Shown here: positions 1 through 8,228 of the stretch, piece after piece
Layout: each line of letters begins with the position of its first letter
How positions within the stretch are numbered: the first letter of the stretch is position 1
Assembly: GCF_000821065.1 (NCBI RefSeq)
Contig: NZ_CDGG01000001.1
Span: 2,356,001 to 2,420,000 of the forward strand
Source: Oceanobacillus oncorhynchi
GTDB taxonomy: Bacteria > Bacillota > Bacilli > Bacillales > Amphibacillaceae
Direction of reading: 5' to 3'
DNA: 64,000 bases
Translations under genes and position numbers: made by a program
Notes under the pieces: model-generated
The model's input: the letters and a program-made list of their open reading frames with translations, nothing else
What the model was told of the DNA's origin: nothing
The model's database searches: none

Positions 1-393
1 ATCGAAATGGGGCCAAAGGATATTGAGAAGGAACAGGTTGTTCTTGTCCGCCGTGATACGGGAGAAAAAGAATTTGTCGCCTTAACCGATGTAGAAGAGC
101 GTCTGGCTGCCTTATTGGATGAAGTACAGGCAAACCTTTATAAACGTGCGCTGGAACATCGTGTAGAGATGACACATACTGCGAAGGATATGGATGAATT
201 TAAAACAGAAATCGAAAAAGGCGGATTTGTCAAAGCAATGTGGTGTGGAGATGTTGCTTGTGAAGAACAGATTAAAGAAGAAACATCCGCAACCTCCCGC
301 TGTATCCCATTTGAACCGGAAAGCGTATCGGAAACATGTGTATGCTGTGGTAAAAAAGCAAAAGAATTAGTTTACTGGGCCAGAGCATATTAA
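1..393 (+). CDS. proS: Prolyl-tRNA synthetase, C-terminal part (5' truncated by window)
   Basis: This is the last 130 codons of a class II prolyl-tRNA synthetase, which charges tRNA-Pro in the cytoplasm. The reading frame is open to base 1, so the gene begins before the window. The visible part is the end of the anticodon-binding domain and a C-terminal cysteine-rich module (CGDVAC, a lone Cys, then CVCCGK), ending WARAY. A zinc-binding tail with a terminal Tyr marks the archaeal/eukaryotic-like ProS form, found in some Bacillaceae alongside or instead of the bacterial form. The catalytic core lies outside the window, so the call rests on the tail alone. A hairpin follows the stop codon. Confidence 0.88.
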   Translation: MEMGPKDIEKEQVVLVRRDTGEKEFVALTDVEERLAALLDEVQANLYKRALEHRVEMTHTAKDMDEFKTEIEKGGFVKAMWCGDVACEEQIKEETSATSRCIPFEPESVSETCVCCGKKAKELVYWARAY

Positions 394-401
394 TCATAAA
401 T

Positions 402-430
402 AAACAGGTGAGACAAATCTCAGCCTGTTT
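402..430 (+). terminator. Hairpin after proS
   Basis: An inverted repeat (AAACAGG-TGAG / CTCA-CCTGTTT, about 6-nt loop) lies just after the proS stop. The following U-run is weak, so it may act as a terminator or as a 3'-end stabiliser. Confidence 0.55.
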
Positions 431-445
431 GTGTAAGAAATAATA

Positions 446-484
446 AGCACCCGCTTTTACATAAAGTTAAAAGCGGGTGTTCTC
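446..484 (-). terminator. Terminator of the TRAP operon
   Basis: Perfect 12-bp arms CACCCGCTTTTA / TAAAAGCGGGTG with an 8-nt loop sit immediately downstream of the TRAP binding-protein gene on the minus strand. A T-rich tail follows in that direction. The hairpin probably insulates the operon from proS. Confidence 0.8.
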
Positions 485-486
485 TA

Positions 487-1563
487 TTACTCACCCATTA
501 CATCCGCAATTTCTTCTTGCAGCTTATCGAAAATATCCTGATCGATATCGGATACTTCATCACGATAATATTGATGTACAGGCTCTGCAACCTCTCTAAA
601 TTCTTCAATCTGTTCATCTGTTAATTCAATGATTTCTGTCGGATTATCCGTATCTGCTTCAATCGCATTGATACCCTCTTGGTTTTGCGCCGTTTGCTCC
701 TCAAATACCCAATCCTGCATTTCTGCTACCGTTTCGTCGACTACTTCTTTCACATTATCATCCAAGCCGTTATACCAATCTGTATTCACTGTTGTCATGG
801 CAACATAGTTATTATGGTTAGAGACGGTAACGGTATTCTGTACTTCATGGAAGCTCGCTGATTGAATAAAGAAAATGGGGTTTTCTTGTGCATCTACCGT
901 TCCGCGGTCCAGTGCTGTATATAATTCATCCCAGCTTAGTGATTGAACAGTTGCTCCATAAGCAGCATATGTTTCACGCATAAGCGGTGATTCCTGAACA
1001 CGAATGTTTAAACCGCTCCAGTCGTCAGGAGATTCAATCCCGGCGTTACTGGACCAAGCCATTGCTCCTTCTGTCCAGTAAGATAGCGGAGAAATACCAT
1101 GTTCTTCATACTTGGCACGTAAATCCTGATTCAATGCTTCACTATTTGTCAATACTTCCTGTACCTGCTCTTGATCAGAAGGGAAGAAATAGTGCAGAGA
1201 GAAGATTTGTCCATCTTGTACCTGGTTCCCGGTGAAGCCTGGAGACATTACAGCCAGCTCAACTCCGCCCTGCTGAAGTAATTGGGCTTGATCCACTTCA
1301 CTGCCCAAAGCACCGAACTCCAGCGGTTCAACGGTAATCGCTCCATCTGTTTTTTCGCTGATACGGTTTGCGAATTCCGCGGCGTATTCATATTGAACCT
1401 CGCCTTGAAGCTCTTCCGTTACAAACTGCCAAGACTGCTCTTCAAATTCTCCATTGCCGGTATCTCCATTACTTTCTCCATCATCGCTTCCTCCGCACGC
1501 TGCTAATAATAAGCTGAGCGCTATAATAGAGGAAAGCATCCATAGAAATCTCTTGTTTAAAAT
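487..1563 (-). CDS. dctP: TRAP transporter substrate-binding lipoprotein, DctP family
   Basis: Extracytoplasmic solute receptor of a tripartite ATP-independent periplasmic (TRAP) transporter, lipid-anchored outside the membrane. The N-terminus has a lipobox (LLLAAC) followed by a Gly/Ser/Asp linker and a DctP-type binding domain. The first ATG (1539) gives a signal peptide with no basic residues and has no ribosome-binding site. Upstream in the same frame are codons for LNKRFLW, and an AGGGGG motif (1572-1577) sits 8 nt before an ATT at 1563 (5 nt before a second ATT at 1566). I infer ATT initiation, giving about 358 residues and a normal KR-containing signal peptide. It is the last gene of dctQ-dctM-dctP. 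The substrate is unknown; the divergent M20 hydrolase hints at an amide or conjugate. Confidence 0.85.
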   Translation of the reverse strand: MLNKRFLWMLSSIIALSLLLAACGGSDDGESNGDTGNGEFEEQSWQFVTEELQGEVQYEYAAEFANRISEKTDGAITVEPLEFGALGSEVDQAQLLQQGGVELAVMSPGFTGNQVQDGQIFSLHYFFPSDQEQVQEVLTNSEALNQDLRAKYEEHGISPLSYWTEGAMAWSSNAGIESPDDWSGLNIRVQESPLMRETYAAYGATVQSLSWDELYTALDRGTVDAQENPIFFIQSASFHEVQNTVTVSNHNNYVAMTTVNTDWYNGLDDNVKEVVDETVAEMQDWVFEEQTAQNQEGINAIEADTDNPTEIIELTDEQIEEFREVAEPVHQYYRDEVSDIDQDIFDKLQEEIADVMGE

Positions 1564-1613
1564 AATAAATACCCCCTAATTTTTATATATAAAACAGAGA
1601 TAAACCTGTTTTA

Positions 1614-2888
1614 TTAATTAATAAGTACTAATGATAATTGCGGGAAGAAAATTAATAGCACACCAATGAGTAATAAAATCAAAATATATGGCGGTGTACT
1701 TCGAATTACTTCCAAGTATGGTTTGTTAAATACCGCACTAGCGGTAAATATATCTACGCCAAATGGCGGTGTTGCAGAGCCTAATGCTGCCTGGAAGGTA
1801 ATAATAATTCCAAGGTGGATGAGGTCTACTCCTGCAGTTTCTGCTGCCGGTATAAATATTGGTGTTAATACGAGAATCACAACAATCGGATCAACAAACA
1901 TACAGCCTATAAAGAAAAAGATACTGACAACAATAAGTACATAAATAGCACTTGGATCCGTTCCTAACACTGCTTCGGATATTTGCTGCGGAATTCTGGC
2001 GTACCCAAGCACCCATGAGAATAATTGACCGCCGGCTACCAATACAAATACGGCTGATGTAACTAGCCCGGTGGAAAGGGCAATACTCGGAATCTTTTTT
2101 AATGGAATGGTCCGGAAAATAAAGACTTCTAGAATAAATGCATAGAGTACCGCAATACCGGATGCTTCTACCGGACTGAATATCCCTGTATAAATACCGC
2201 CGACTATGATTACTGGAAAGGCTAAAGGAAGTAAAGCTTTACGAAAAAATTTCCAGCGTTCTCCCCAGCCCTGGCGCTCAGCAAGCGGAATATCCTTTGC
2301 CTTTGCATAAATCACACTATAGATGGCAAAAGCGAGAAAAACCATTATCCCTGGAATAATTCCGGCGATAAATAAATCACCGACAGATACACCTGAACCT
2401 GCTGCTAGAGCATAAATAATCATGCCGATACTTGGCGGAATGAGCAGGGCAACATCGCTTGCGTTAATAATTAATGCAATTGCACTGGAATCTTTATATC
2501 CCGCCTTCAGCATTCTGTCCCGCATCGGACGCCCGATTGCTACCACGGCTGCTTGGGTGGAGCCTGAAATTGCCCCGAATACGGAGCACGCAGCTGCAGT
2601 CGTTACAGCATAACCACCGCGAATATGACCAATAAAGGAACCGATAAAATCTAACAATCTATTCGATGTTTTCCCCGAAGTCATAATATCTGCTGCGAAT
2701 ATAAATAAAGGCACACATAGTAAAACAGAAGATGAAATTCCTGTTAGTAACTGTCCCATCAGTAAATCCATATTTAAATTTGGATTAAAGATAAGCATCA
2801 CAACAACAGGGGCTAACATTAATGGAATCATCATCGGAAAATTCAAAAATAGTAATACAATCATTATCGATAATAATGTCGCTAACAT
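1614..2888 (-). CDS. dctM: TRAP transporter large permease, DctM family
   Basis: Membrane subunit that moves solute in symport with ions and pairs with DctQ. At 424 residues it has the usual DctM length, with about 12 hydrophobic segments and typical Gly/Pro-rich motifs such as the GSTQAAVVAIGRPM stretch near residue 110 and SATPPFG near residue 370. The ATG at 2888 has an AAAGGA site. It lies 28 bp after dctQ and about 50 bp before dctP, so the three genes should form one transcript. Confidence 0.93.
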   Translation of the reverse strand: MLATLLSIMIVLLFLNFPMMIPLMLAPVVVMLIFNPNLNMDLLMGQLLTGISSSVLLCVPLFIFAADIMTSGKTSNRLLDFIGSFIGHIRGGYAVTTAAACSVFGAISGSTQAAVVAIGRPMRDRMLKAGYKDSSAIALIINASDVALLIPPSIGMIIYALAAGSGVSVGDLFIAGIIPGIMVFLAFAIYSVIYAKAKDIPLAERQGWGERWKFFRKALLPLAFPVIIVGGIYTGIFSPVEASGIAVLYAFILEVFIFRTIPLKKIPSIALSTGLVTSAVFVLVAGGQLFSWVLGYARIPQQISEAVLGTDPSAIYVLIVVSIFFFIGCMFVDPIVVILVLTPIFIPAAETAGVDLIHLGIIITFQAALGSATPPFGVDIFTASAVFNKPYLEVIRSTPPYILILLLIGVLLIFFPQLSLVLIN

Positions 2889-2916
2889 AAGTTTTTCCTT
2901 TCTGCACGTTTTCAGT

Positions 2917-3489
2917 TTACAAATTAATATCTTCTAATTTAATATCCTGCTTTTTTTTCTGATCATTGTAATCTGGAGCATCAATCCCTATATACACGGT
3001 ATCCTTTGCCTTCGCAGTAAAATTGATATACGTGTTTCGTAAATATTGGATACCTGCTGTTAAGAAGCCAATTGGAATGAACACACCCATTAGATATCTC
3101 GGAAGCTCCAGAGAGGTAGTAACAGCACCTGTGTTATATTCAAACATTACAAAGCTGTAAGAGAAGTATGCAAGTATAAACATAAAGATACTTGCAACGA
3201 AGTTAATGATAATCATCATTACTTTTCGTACTTTAAAAGGGGCGAAATCATAAAACGCTGACATACTGATATGTCTTCCTTTTCTTGCTGCATAAGCAAT
3301 CCCCATAAATGTAGCGATAACAATTGCAAATTGACTGACTTCATAAGCGAAATAAAATGCACCTGAATTAAAAACTTCTCTGGCAATAACATTGCCGATA
3401 ATCATAAAAGAAATCAGTATAATAGCGAAGCTCAGAATAAATTCTTCCAGCTTCATAAAGGCTTTATCAACCCATTGCAAAATTTTCAA
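2917..3489 (-). CDS. dctQ: TRAP transporter small permease, DctQ family
   Basis: Small four-helix membrane subunit of the TRAP transporter. The reading frame opens further upstream (ATG at 3561), but that start has no ribosome-binding site. An AGGAGG lies 9 nt before a TTG at 3489, which gives a 190-residue protein starting MKILQWVDKAF and matches the family length (about 150-190). Four hydrophobic stretches follow, with a typical KGRHISM motif between the second and third. It is the first gene of the operon. Confidence 0.88.
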   Translation of the reverse strand: MKILQWVDKAFMKLEEFILSFAIILISFMIIGNVIAREVFNSGAFYFAYEVSQFAIVIATFMGIAYAARKGRHISMSAFYDFAPFKVRKVMMIIINFVASIFMFILAYFSYSFVMFEYNTGAVTTSLELPRYLMGVFIPIGFLTAGIQYLRNTYINFTAKAKDTVYIGIDAPDYNDQKKKQDIKLEDINL

Positions 3490-3629
3490 TATGCTTTTCC
3501 TCCTATATACATCGTGTTCTAACGGATCATAAAAAACATCTTTTGTATTTAAGAAATCCATTTTGTATGTATCTTTTTAAATTGTCTCTAATAAAGACTT
3601 ATCAACTTAATAAGTCAATTATTTTTTAT

Positions 3630-3677
3630 CACGAAGAATCTTCTGTAAACCTCCCGCTGAATGAAGTTTTGTTTTAT
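3630..3677 (+). repeat. Short (48-bp) copy A of the TTTAT-flanked repeat
   Basis: Preceded by TTTAT (3625-3629) and ending in TTTAT. It matches the two ends of the 154-bp element joined together, with several substitutions, so it looks older than the long copies. It abuts long copy 1 directly; its terminal TTTAT is the left flank of that copy. Confidence 0.75.
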
Positions 3678-3831
3678 CACGGAGAACCGTCCGTAAAACT
3701 CCCGCCTCAAAATAAAGCGTAAAAATAAATTTATTTAGGCGGGAGATAACGGACGCTAACTCCCTGAATCACTCAACTAACATTCAGTGGGAGAAGAACA
3801 AAAACTCCCACTGAATGAAGTTTCGTTTTAT
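3678..3831 (+). mobile_element. 154-bp hairpin-rich mobile repeat, long copy 1
   Basis: Begins CACGGAGAACCG and ends GTTTCGTTTTAT, with TTTAT just outside the left end. Internal arms are GTCCGT/ACGGAC with CTCCCGCCT/AGGCGGGAG inside them, then a perfect 12-bp hairpin ATTCAGTGGGAG/CTCCCACTGAAT. No reading frame of note. The copy at 23512-23665 differs at one base in 154, so the two diverged recently. Length, secondary structure and TTTAT flanks recall the bcr1 repeat of the Bacillus cereus group; homology was not tested. Confidence 0.85.
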
Positions 3832-3912
3832 GTTACAGAAATGTTTCAATATATTCAAATGGGCTATAAGGCGATTATCCTTCGTAAGACGGGATAACGC
3901 TGCATCTAGGAT

Positions 3913-3937
3913 ATATAGCAGTTATTAACAGCTATAT
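3913..3937. promoter_or_regulatory. 25-bp dyad between the TRAP operon and the M20 gene
   Basis: Interrupted palindrome with arms ATATAGC, GTTA / TAAC, GCTATAT, symmetric about base 3925 with single unpaired bases at 3920 and 3930. It lies in the shared upstream region of dctQMP and the M20 hydrolase and looks like a repressor operator. No regulator gene is adjacent. The rest of 3562-4087 holds the repeats above and otherwise nothing I recognise. Confidence 0.45.
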
Positions 3938-4087
3938 GATACCAAATACTCTCTGATAGTTAAGAATACGCTCTAGCTTCTTCGGAGAGACTGTGCAGGA
4001 ATAGTGCTCATTTGTTGAATCGTCATGCAATATGTGTTATAAATATACATGTTGATTTATATATATACATTGAGTGAGGGAATAATA

Positions 4088-5263
4088 ATGAAAGCAAATT
4101 TAAAAAATGAATTAGATAAAGTGATACATGATTTAACAGATTTAAGCGATACAATTTTTAATCATCCAGAGTTGGGAGATCAAGAATTTGAATCAATGAA
4201 GCGGTTAACAGATTATTTAACAGTACATCAATTTGACGTAGAAAAAGGAATTGTTGGCCGTGATACTGCATTTAAAGCGACCTATTCAAGCGGAAAGCCT
4301 GGTCCTCAGATTGCATACTTAGCTGAGTATGATGCGCTTCCAGGAATCGGACATGGCTGTGGACATAATTTAATTGGAACCATGAGTGTCGGAGCAGGCG
4401 TGGTATTAAGCAAGCTGATCGATGAAATTGGCGGAACCGTTCATGTATTCGGTACGCCTGCTGAAGAGACAAACGGAGCAAAAGTGCCGATGAGTGAGCA
4501 GGGTGTATTTGAAGGGGTAGATGCTGCGATGATTTTACATCCCAGTGATGTTTCGCAGGAGAGCGGTGATTCCTTGGCAATGGATGCGATCCAGTTTGAA
4601 TATCATGGAAAAACAGCACATGCTGCAGCTGCTCCGGAAGAAGGAATTAATGCATTAGATAGCGTACTGCAATTATTTAATGGCATTAACGCATTAAGAC
4701 AGCATGTGAAATCAGATGTCCGTATTCATGGCGTCATTCCTGAAGGAGGAGAGGCTGCCAATGTGGTGCCTGATAAAGCAGTTGCTCAATTCTATGTCCG
4801 CGCAGCGGATCGCTCTTACCTGAATGAGGTTGTGGAAAAGGTGAAAAATATTGCTGAAGGCGCCGCTTCCATGACAGGAGCAACATTAGAGATATCCAAT
4901 TATGAATTAAGCTACGATGATATGACAACAAATAAAGTGTTATCCGATCTATTTACAGCAAATTTAAAAGAAACAAGCAGACTACCTGTGCACGGTTCAA
5001 AGGAAAGCTATGGCTCCATTGATATGGGAAATGTCAGCCAGGTCGTTCCGGCAATCCACCCTTATATCGGCTTAAACAAAGAAGGGTTGATTGGGCATAC
5101 GAAAGAATTTGCTGACCAGACGATTACAGAAGACGGGCACTTGGCTTTGTACGAAGGAGCGCTCTCTCTAGCAAAAACAGGCTATGATTTATTAACAAAT
5201 GAAGAAGCTTTGAAAGCAATGAAAGAAGAATTTAATAAAAATAAAGCGCAGGCTTTGGTCTAA
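4088..5263 (+). CDS. M20 family metallo-amidohydrolase/peptidase
   Basis: Zinc-dependent hydrolase of the M20 family, AbgB/amidohydrolase-like branch, which cleaves N-acyl amino acids or similar amides in the cytoplasm. Visible motifs are the metal-binding stretch EYDALPGIGHGCGHN, the catalytic acid in PAEETNGAKV, and the dimerisation-domain GKTAHAAAAPEEG. The start is the ATG at 4088 behind GTGAGGGA; the in-frame ATG at 4049 has no ribosome-binding site. The length of 391 residues is normal. Being divergent from a TRAP transporter, it is probably dedicated to the imported solute, which I cannot name. Confidence 0.85.
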   Translation: MKANLKNELDKVIHDLTDLSDTIFNHPELGDQEFESMKRLTDYLTVHQFDVEKGIVGRDTAFKATYSSGKPGPQIAYLAEYDALPGIGHGCGHNLIGTMSVGAGVVLSKLIDEIGGTVHVFGTPAEETNGAKVPMSEQGVFEGVDAAMILHPSDVSQESGDSLAMDAIQFEYHGKTAHAAAAPEEGINALDSVLQLFNGINALRQHVKSDVRIHGVIPEGGEAANVVPDKAVAQFYVRAADRSYLNEVVEKVKNIAEGAASMTGATLEISNYELSYDDMTTNKVLSDLFTANLKETSRLPVHGSKESYGSIDMGNVSQVVPAIHPYIGLNKEGLIGHTKEFADQTITEDGHLALYEGALSLAKTGYDLLTNEEALKAMKEEFNKNKAQALV

Positions 5264-5271
5264 CTAGTTAG

Positions 5272-5310
5272 AAAACAGCGGAGAAGGATGTTATCCTTCT
5301 CCGCTGTTTT
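5272..5310. terminator. Bidirectional terminator with perfect 18-bp stem
   Basis: Arms 5272-5289 and 5293-5310 are perfectly complementary (AAAACAGCGGAGAAGGAT and its complement) with a 3-nt loop. It serves both the M20 gene and the converging glutathione peroxidase gene, whose last codons and stop lie inside the stem-loop. Confidence 0.88.
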
Positions 5311-5791
5311 CCGATTTAAGAAGTGCTTCGATATCCTTTTCCATCGTATCCGGATTTTTTTGCGGACCAAATCGTTTTGCAACTTTTCCATCCGTATCAA
5401 CGAGGAATTTCGTAAAATTCCATTTGATCTGTTCGCCTAATATCCCTTTTTGCTCGGTCGTTAAAAAATCAAAAAGCGGATGCACATTTTTTCCTTTTAC
5501 GTCGACTTTGGAAAACATTTGAAATGTAACCCCGTAGTTCAACTGGCAAAATTGATTAATTTCTTCGTCTGCTCCTGGATCTTGATGACCAAATTGATTA
5601 CAAGGAAAACCGAGTACTTCAAAATTCTGATCTTTATACTTTTCATATAGTCTTTGTAAGCCTTCAAACTGAGGGGTGAAGCCGCATTTGCTTGCAGTGT
5701 TTACGATGAGCAGTACTTTCCCTTCATAATCTGACAGCGATTTCTCTTCGCCTTCCATTGTTTTTGCTGAAAAATCATAGATAGTTGTCAT
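5291..5791 (-). CDS. Glutathione peroxidase family thiol peroxidase
   Basis: Reduces peroxides, in bacilli most likely with thioredoxin or bacillithiol systems rather than glutathione. The 166-residue protein has the family's peroxidatic Cys36 in [11 protein letters not shown], the Gln motif FPCNQFG and the Trp motif KWNFTKF. A second Cys in the middle of the protein (NQFCQLN) may serve as the resolving residue. The C-terminal SENSGEG is encoded within the terminator stem, so the tail sequence is constrained by RNA structure. A good AGGTGAA site precedes the ATG. Confidence 0.93.
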   Translation of the reverse strand: MTTIYDFSAKTMEGEEKSLSDYEGKVLLIVNTASKCGFTPQFEGLQRLYEKYKDQNFEVLGFPCNQFGHQDPGADEEINQFCQLNYGVTFQMFSKVDVKGKNVHPLFDFLTTEQKGILGEQIKWNFTKFLVDTDGKVAKRFGPQKNPDTMEKDIEALLKSENSGEG

Positions 5792-5876
5792 ATTACTTCA
5801 CCTCGAAAAAAATGATAAGATGTACATGCATTAAAAATAATTCCAATTGTATTATAGCAAGAAAGGGCGTTTATTT

Positions 5877-6566
5877 GTGACTAAAATAATAAAAGATATT
5901 CCATTAAAGACGGATGAAAAAAATGCTTATTTACGTTATCTCACTACTACGGATTTACCCGATATTTTAGAATTGCAAACGATTGTTTATGAAGCTTTAG
6001 AGGATAAAAAAAGGCTGGAGACGCTGGATGAAAGTGAATTTCGGACGATATTAGAGGGAGAGCCGCTGATGGTCGGTATCTTTCATCAAGACAGGCTGAT
6101 TGCTTTCCGGGCTTTTCTGAATCCAGCTGCTGATGAAGAAGGGCTAGGAAGCGATATCGGCTTGACAGAAGAAGAATTTGCAGAAATCATTTATTCAGAG
6201 ATTTCCAATGTACATCCAAATTACCGGGGCAACCATTTACAAACCCAAATGGGCCGATTCATTATGAATCAATTAGATACTTCACTTTTCCGTTATGTCT
6301 TAGCTACAGTAGCTCCCGGAAATATTCCAAGCATGAAAGATAAATTTGCACTGGGGATGCGCATTTATAAAGTAAAAGAGAAGTATGGCGGAAAGCTGCG
6401 CTATGTTTATTGTAATGATTTAAAATTAAAAGAAATCAGGGCGGAAAATCAAACGGAGATAAATATGAACGATATTGACGGGCAAGAGAAGCTGATTGAA
6501 GAAGGTTATATTGGTGTAGAGATGAAGAAGTCAGATAGGGAATGGACAATTACTTATCAGAAATAA
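5877..6566 (+). CDS. GNAT-like acyltransferase
   Basis: About 229 residues with a GNAT-type layout: a beta-rich N-terminal half, then ISNVHPNYRGNHLQTQMGRFIM, which resembles the acetyl-CoA-binding V-x-P-x-x-R-G-x-G/H segment, and a final strand region with VLATVAPGNIPSMKDKFALG. The GTG at 5877 behind GAAAGGG is preferred to the earlier TTG at 5847. The substrate cannot be told. It is a single gene ending in its own terminator. Confidence 0.7.
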   Translation: MTKIIKDIPLKTDEKNAYLRYLTTTDLPDILELQTIVYEALEDKKRLETLDESEFRTILEGEPLMVGIFHQDRLIAFRAFLNPAADEEGLGSDIGLTEEEFAEIIYSEISNVHPNYRGNHLQTQMGRFIMNQLDTSLFRYVLATVAPGNIPSMKDKFALGMRIYKVKEKYGGKLRYVYCNDLKLKEIRAENQTEINMNDIDGQEKLIEEGYIGVEMKKSDREWTITYQK

Positions 6567-6568
6567 GA

Positions 6569-6602
6569 AACAGGCTGGGGAATCTAAATTCTCCAGCCTG
6601 TT
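6569..6602 (+). terminator. Terminator after the GNAT gene
   Basis: Stem AACAGGCTGGGGAAT / ATTCTCCAGCCTGTT with a 4-nt loop, followed by T-rich sequence. It is shared with the converging trhO gene. Confidence 0.85.
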
Positions 6603-6617
6603 TTCATATCTATATGA

Positions 6618-7595
6618 TTAAACCGTTGTTGTTTCTGGAAGTGTTTCCCCAATCGCTGCTAAGCGGGCTTTCACTTCTTCTGTGGATAAATCATGTTCTT
6701 TCACATAAAGGTTACGTGGTGTCACCCGGCATTCATGCGTGCATCCGCGTAAGTATTTATGTTCATTTTCCTCAGAAGCAAGCATTTGTCGATTACACTC
6801 TGGATTTGCACAGTTTACATAACGCTCACAAGGCTCTCCGTCAAAGTAATCCTTGCCAATGATGACATGTTCTTTTTGGTTAACAGGAACGCTGATACGC
6901 TCGTCAAATACATACAGCTGTCCATCCCATAACTCGCCTTGAACTTCCGGATCCTTTCCGTAAGTAACAATGCCGCCATGTAATTGACCTACATCATCAA
7001 AGCCTTCATCCTTCAGCCAGCCGCTGAATTTCTCACAGCGAATGCCGCCTGTGCAATATGTTACGATTTTTTTATCTTCAAGCATTTCTTTGTTTTCTTG
7101 GACCCACTCGGGCAGTTCACGGAATGTCTTGATATCTGGGCGGATTGCGCCGCGGAAATGTCCCAAATCATATTCATAATCATTGCGGGCATCCAATACG
7201 ATGGTATCTTCGTCCTGTAATGCTTCATAGAATTCTTTCGGTTCCAAATATTTTCCGGTTGTTTCTAACGGGTTAATATCATCTTCTAAACGCAGTGTAA
7301 CTAATTCGTTTCTGGGACGGACATGCATTTTTTTGAAAGCATGCTTATCATGAGCATCTACTTTGAATGTCATATCTTCAAAGCGAGAATCTGCATGCAT
7401 ATGCTCCATATAGGCATTTGTCTGTTCCACTGTCCCTGAAACAGTTCCGTTAATGCCTTCTTCAGCTACTAAAATACGTCCTTTTAGCCCAAGCTCGTTG
7501 CAATATTTAAGATGCTCAGCCGCAAATGCTTCCGGATCCTCAATATGCACATAATTGTAATAAAGTAAAACGCGATATTCTTGATTTGTTTCCAT
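6618..7595 (-). CDS. trhO: tRNA uridine(34) hydroxylase, rhodanese-domain protein
   Basis: TrhO/YbfQ-type protein that hydroxylates U34 in certain tRNAs at the wobble position. An N-terminal acylphosphatase-like domain (from [14 protein letters not shown]) precedes a rhodanese domain with the catalytic loop [14 protein letters not shown], then a Cys-rich C-terminus (CANPECNRQ and CTHECR). The ATG at 7595 has AGGTGG at proper spacing and gives 325 residues, the normal length. The open frame extends to 7658 without a ribosome-binding site. Confidence 0.92.
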   Translation of the reverse strand: METNQEYRVLLYYNYVHIEDPEAFAAEHLKYCNELGLKGRILVAEEGINGTVSGTVEQTNAYMEHMHADSRFEDMTFKVDAHDKHAFKKMHVRPRNELVTLRLEDDINPLETTGKYLEPKEFYEALQDEDTIVLDARNDYEYDLGHFRGAIRPDIKTFRELPEWVQENKEMLEDKKIVTYCTGGIRCEKFSGWLKDEGFDDVGQLHGGIVTYGKDPEVQGELWDGQLYVFDERISVPVNQKEHVIIGKDYFDGEPCERYVNCANPECNRQMLASEENEHKYLRGCTHECRVTPRNLYVKEHDLSTEEVKARLAAIGETLPETTTV

Positions 7596-7819
7596 TTGGT
7601 TTACCACCTGTTCATTTATATTTGCAAGATACAAATGAGTCTGGTTTCGTTTATTCATTTTTCGTCTTGCAATTCTTTATTTTAGCATGTTTTATTGCTT
7701 GATTCCAGTCCATAAGACAAACGCGCCTCTCATTATTTATCTCGCTGTAGACGTGAGCATAGTCAATCTGAACTTTTTCTCCATAAGATGGAGTATCTAT
7801 GAAGGAAGGAGATGAAATA

Positions 7820-8029
7820 ATGAGCGAATCATCTAAAGACCCAATGATGTCCAATAAAGTGGTTGAGGTAATGGTAGACAGTATTTTCCGTAAGAACGGG
7901 ATTAAACCAGAAGAAGTGAAAAATAACCTTTCTGAAAAACAGCGTGAAATGTTAAAAGAAATGGTGACGGATTTAAAAGCGCAGGTAGAGGAGTTTCAGG
8001 AAAAGAAGAATGAGTCTAAAGCAGAATAA
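7820..8029 (+). CDS. Small unrecognised helical protein (69 aa)
   Basis: I do not recognise this family. It is a small, charged, probably all-helical soluble protein (MSESSKDPMMSNKVVEVMVD start, Lys/Glu-rich end). An excellent GGAAGGAGA site precedes the ATG at 7820; the in-frame ATG at 7799 sits on that site. It is divergent from trhO and 200 bp upstream of two spore-coat genes, but its own terminator separates it from them. A role in sporulation is possible but unsupported. Confidence 0.6.
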   Translation: MSESSKDPMMSNKVVEVMVDSIFRKNGIKPEEVKNNLSEKQREMLKEMVTDLKAQVEEFQEKKNESKAE

Positions 8030-8039
8030 TTTCTATCTA

Positions 8040-8076
8040 AAATGTGAAGGAAATATATGATTTCTTCACATTTTTT
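8040..8076 (+). terminator. Terminator of the 69-aa gene
   Basis: Stem AAATGTGAAG(g)AAAT / ATTT(c)TTCACATTT with a T-run. Confidence 0.85.
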
Positions 8077-8188
8077 GTGCTGCTTTCCCAAAACGGCAGC
8101 ATTGCATATTCCCTAAAAATTGGACTAGGTGATTTTGTTATTTTCCGTGTTCTTTGTGCTGGTGTACAGGAAGTATAGTTATCAATAC

Positions 8189-8197
8189 CATAAATTA
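8189..8197 (+). promoter_or_regulatory. Possible sigma-K -10 element of the cotX-like operon
   Basis: CATAAATTA fits the sigma-K -10 pattern CATAnnnTA and lies about 40 bp before the first coat gene. I see no matching AC -35 at the usual distance, so an auxiliary activator such as GerE would be needed. The call is tentative. Confidence 0.3.
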
Positions 8198-8228
8198 ATT
8201 TAGAACTTTAAGAAAGGAGTGTTAATCG

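Noticed and set aside
4272-4619. Minus-strand open frame of 115 codons opposite the M20 gene
   Set aside because: Shadow of a well-supported gene; no ribosome-binding site and composition is the complement of the M20 motifs.
7651-7854. 67-codon minus-strand frame between trhO and the 69-aa gene
   Set aside because: Covers the divergent promoter region, overlaps both neighbours, and lacks a start site.
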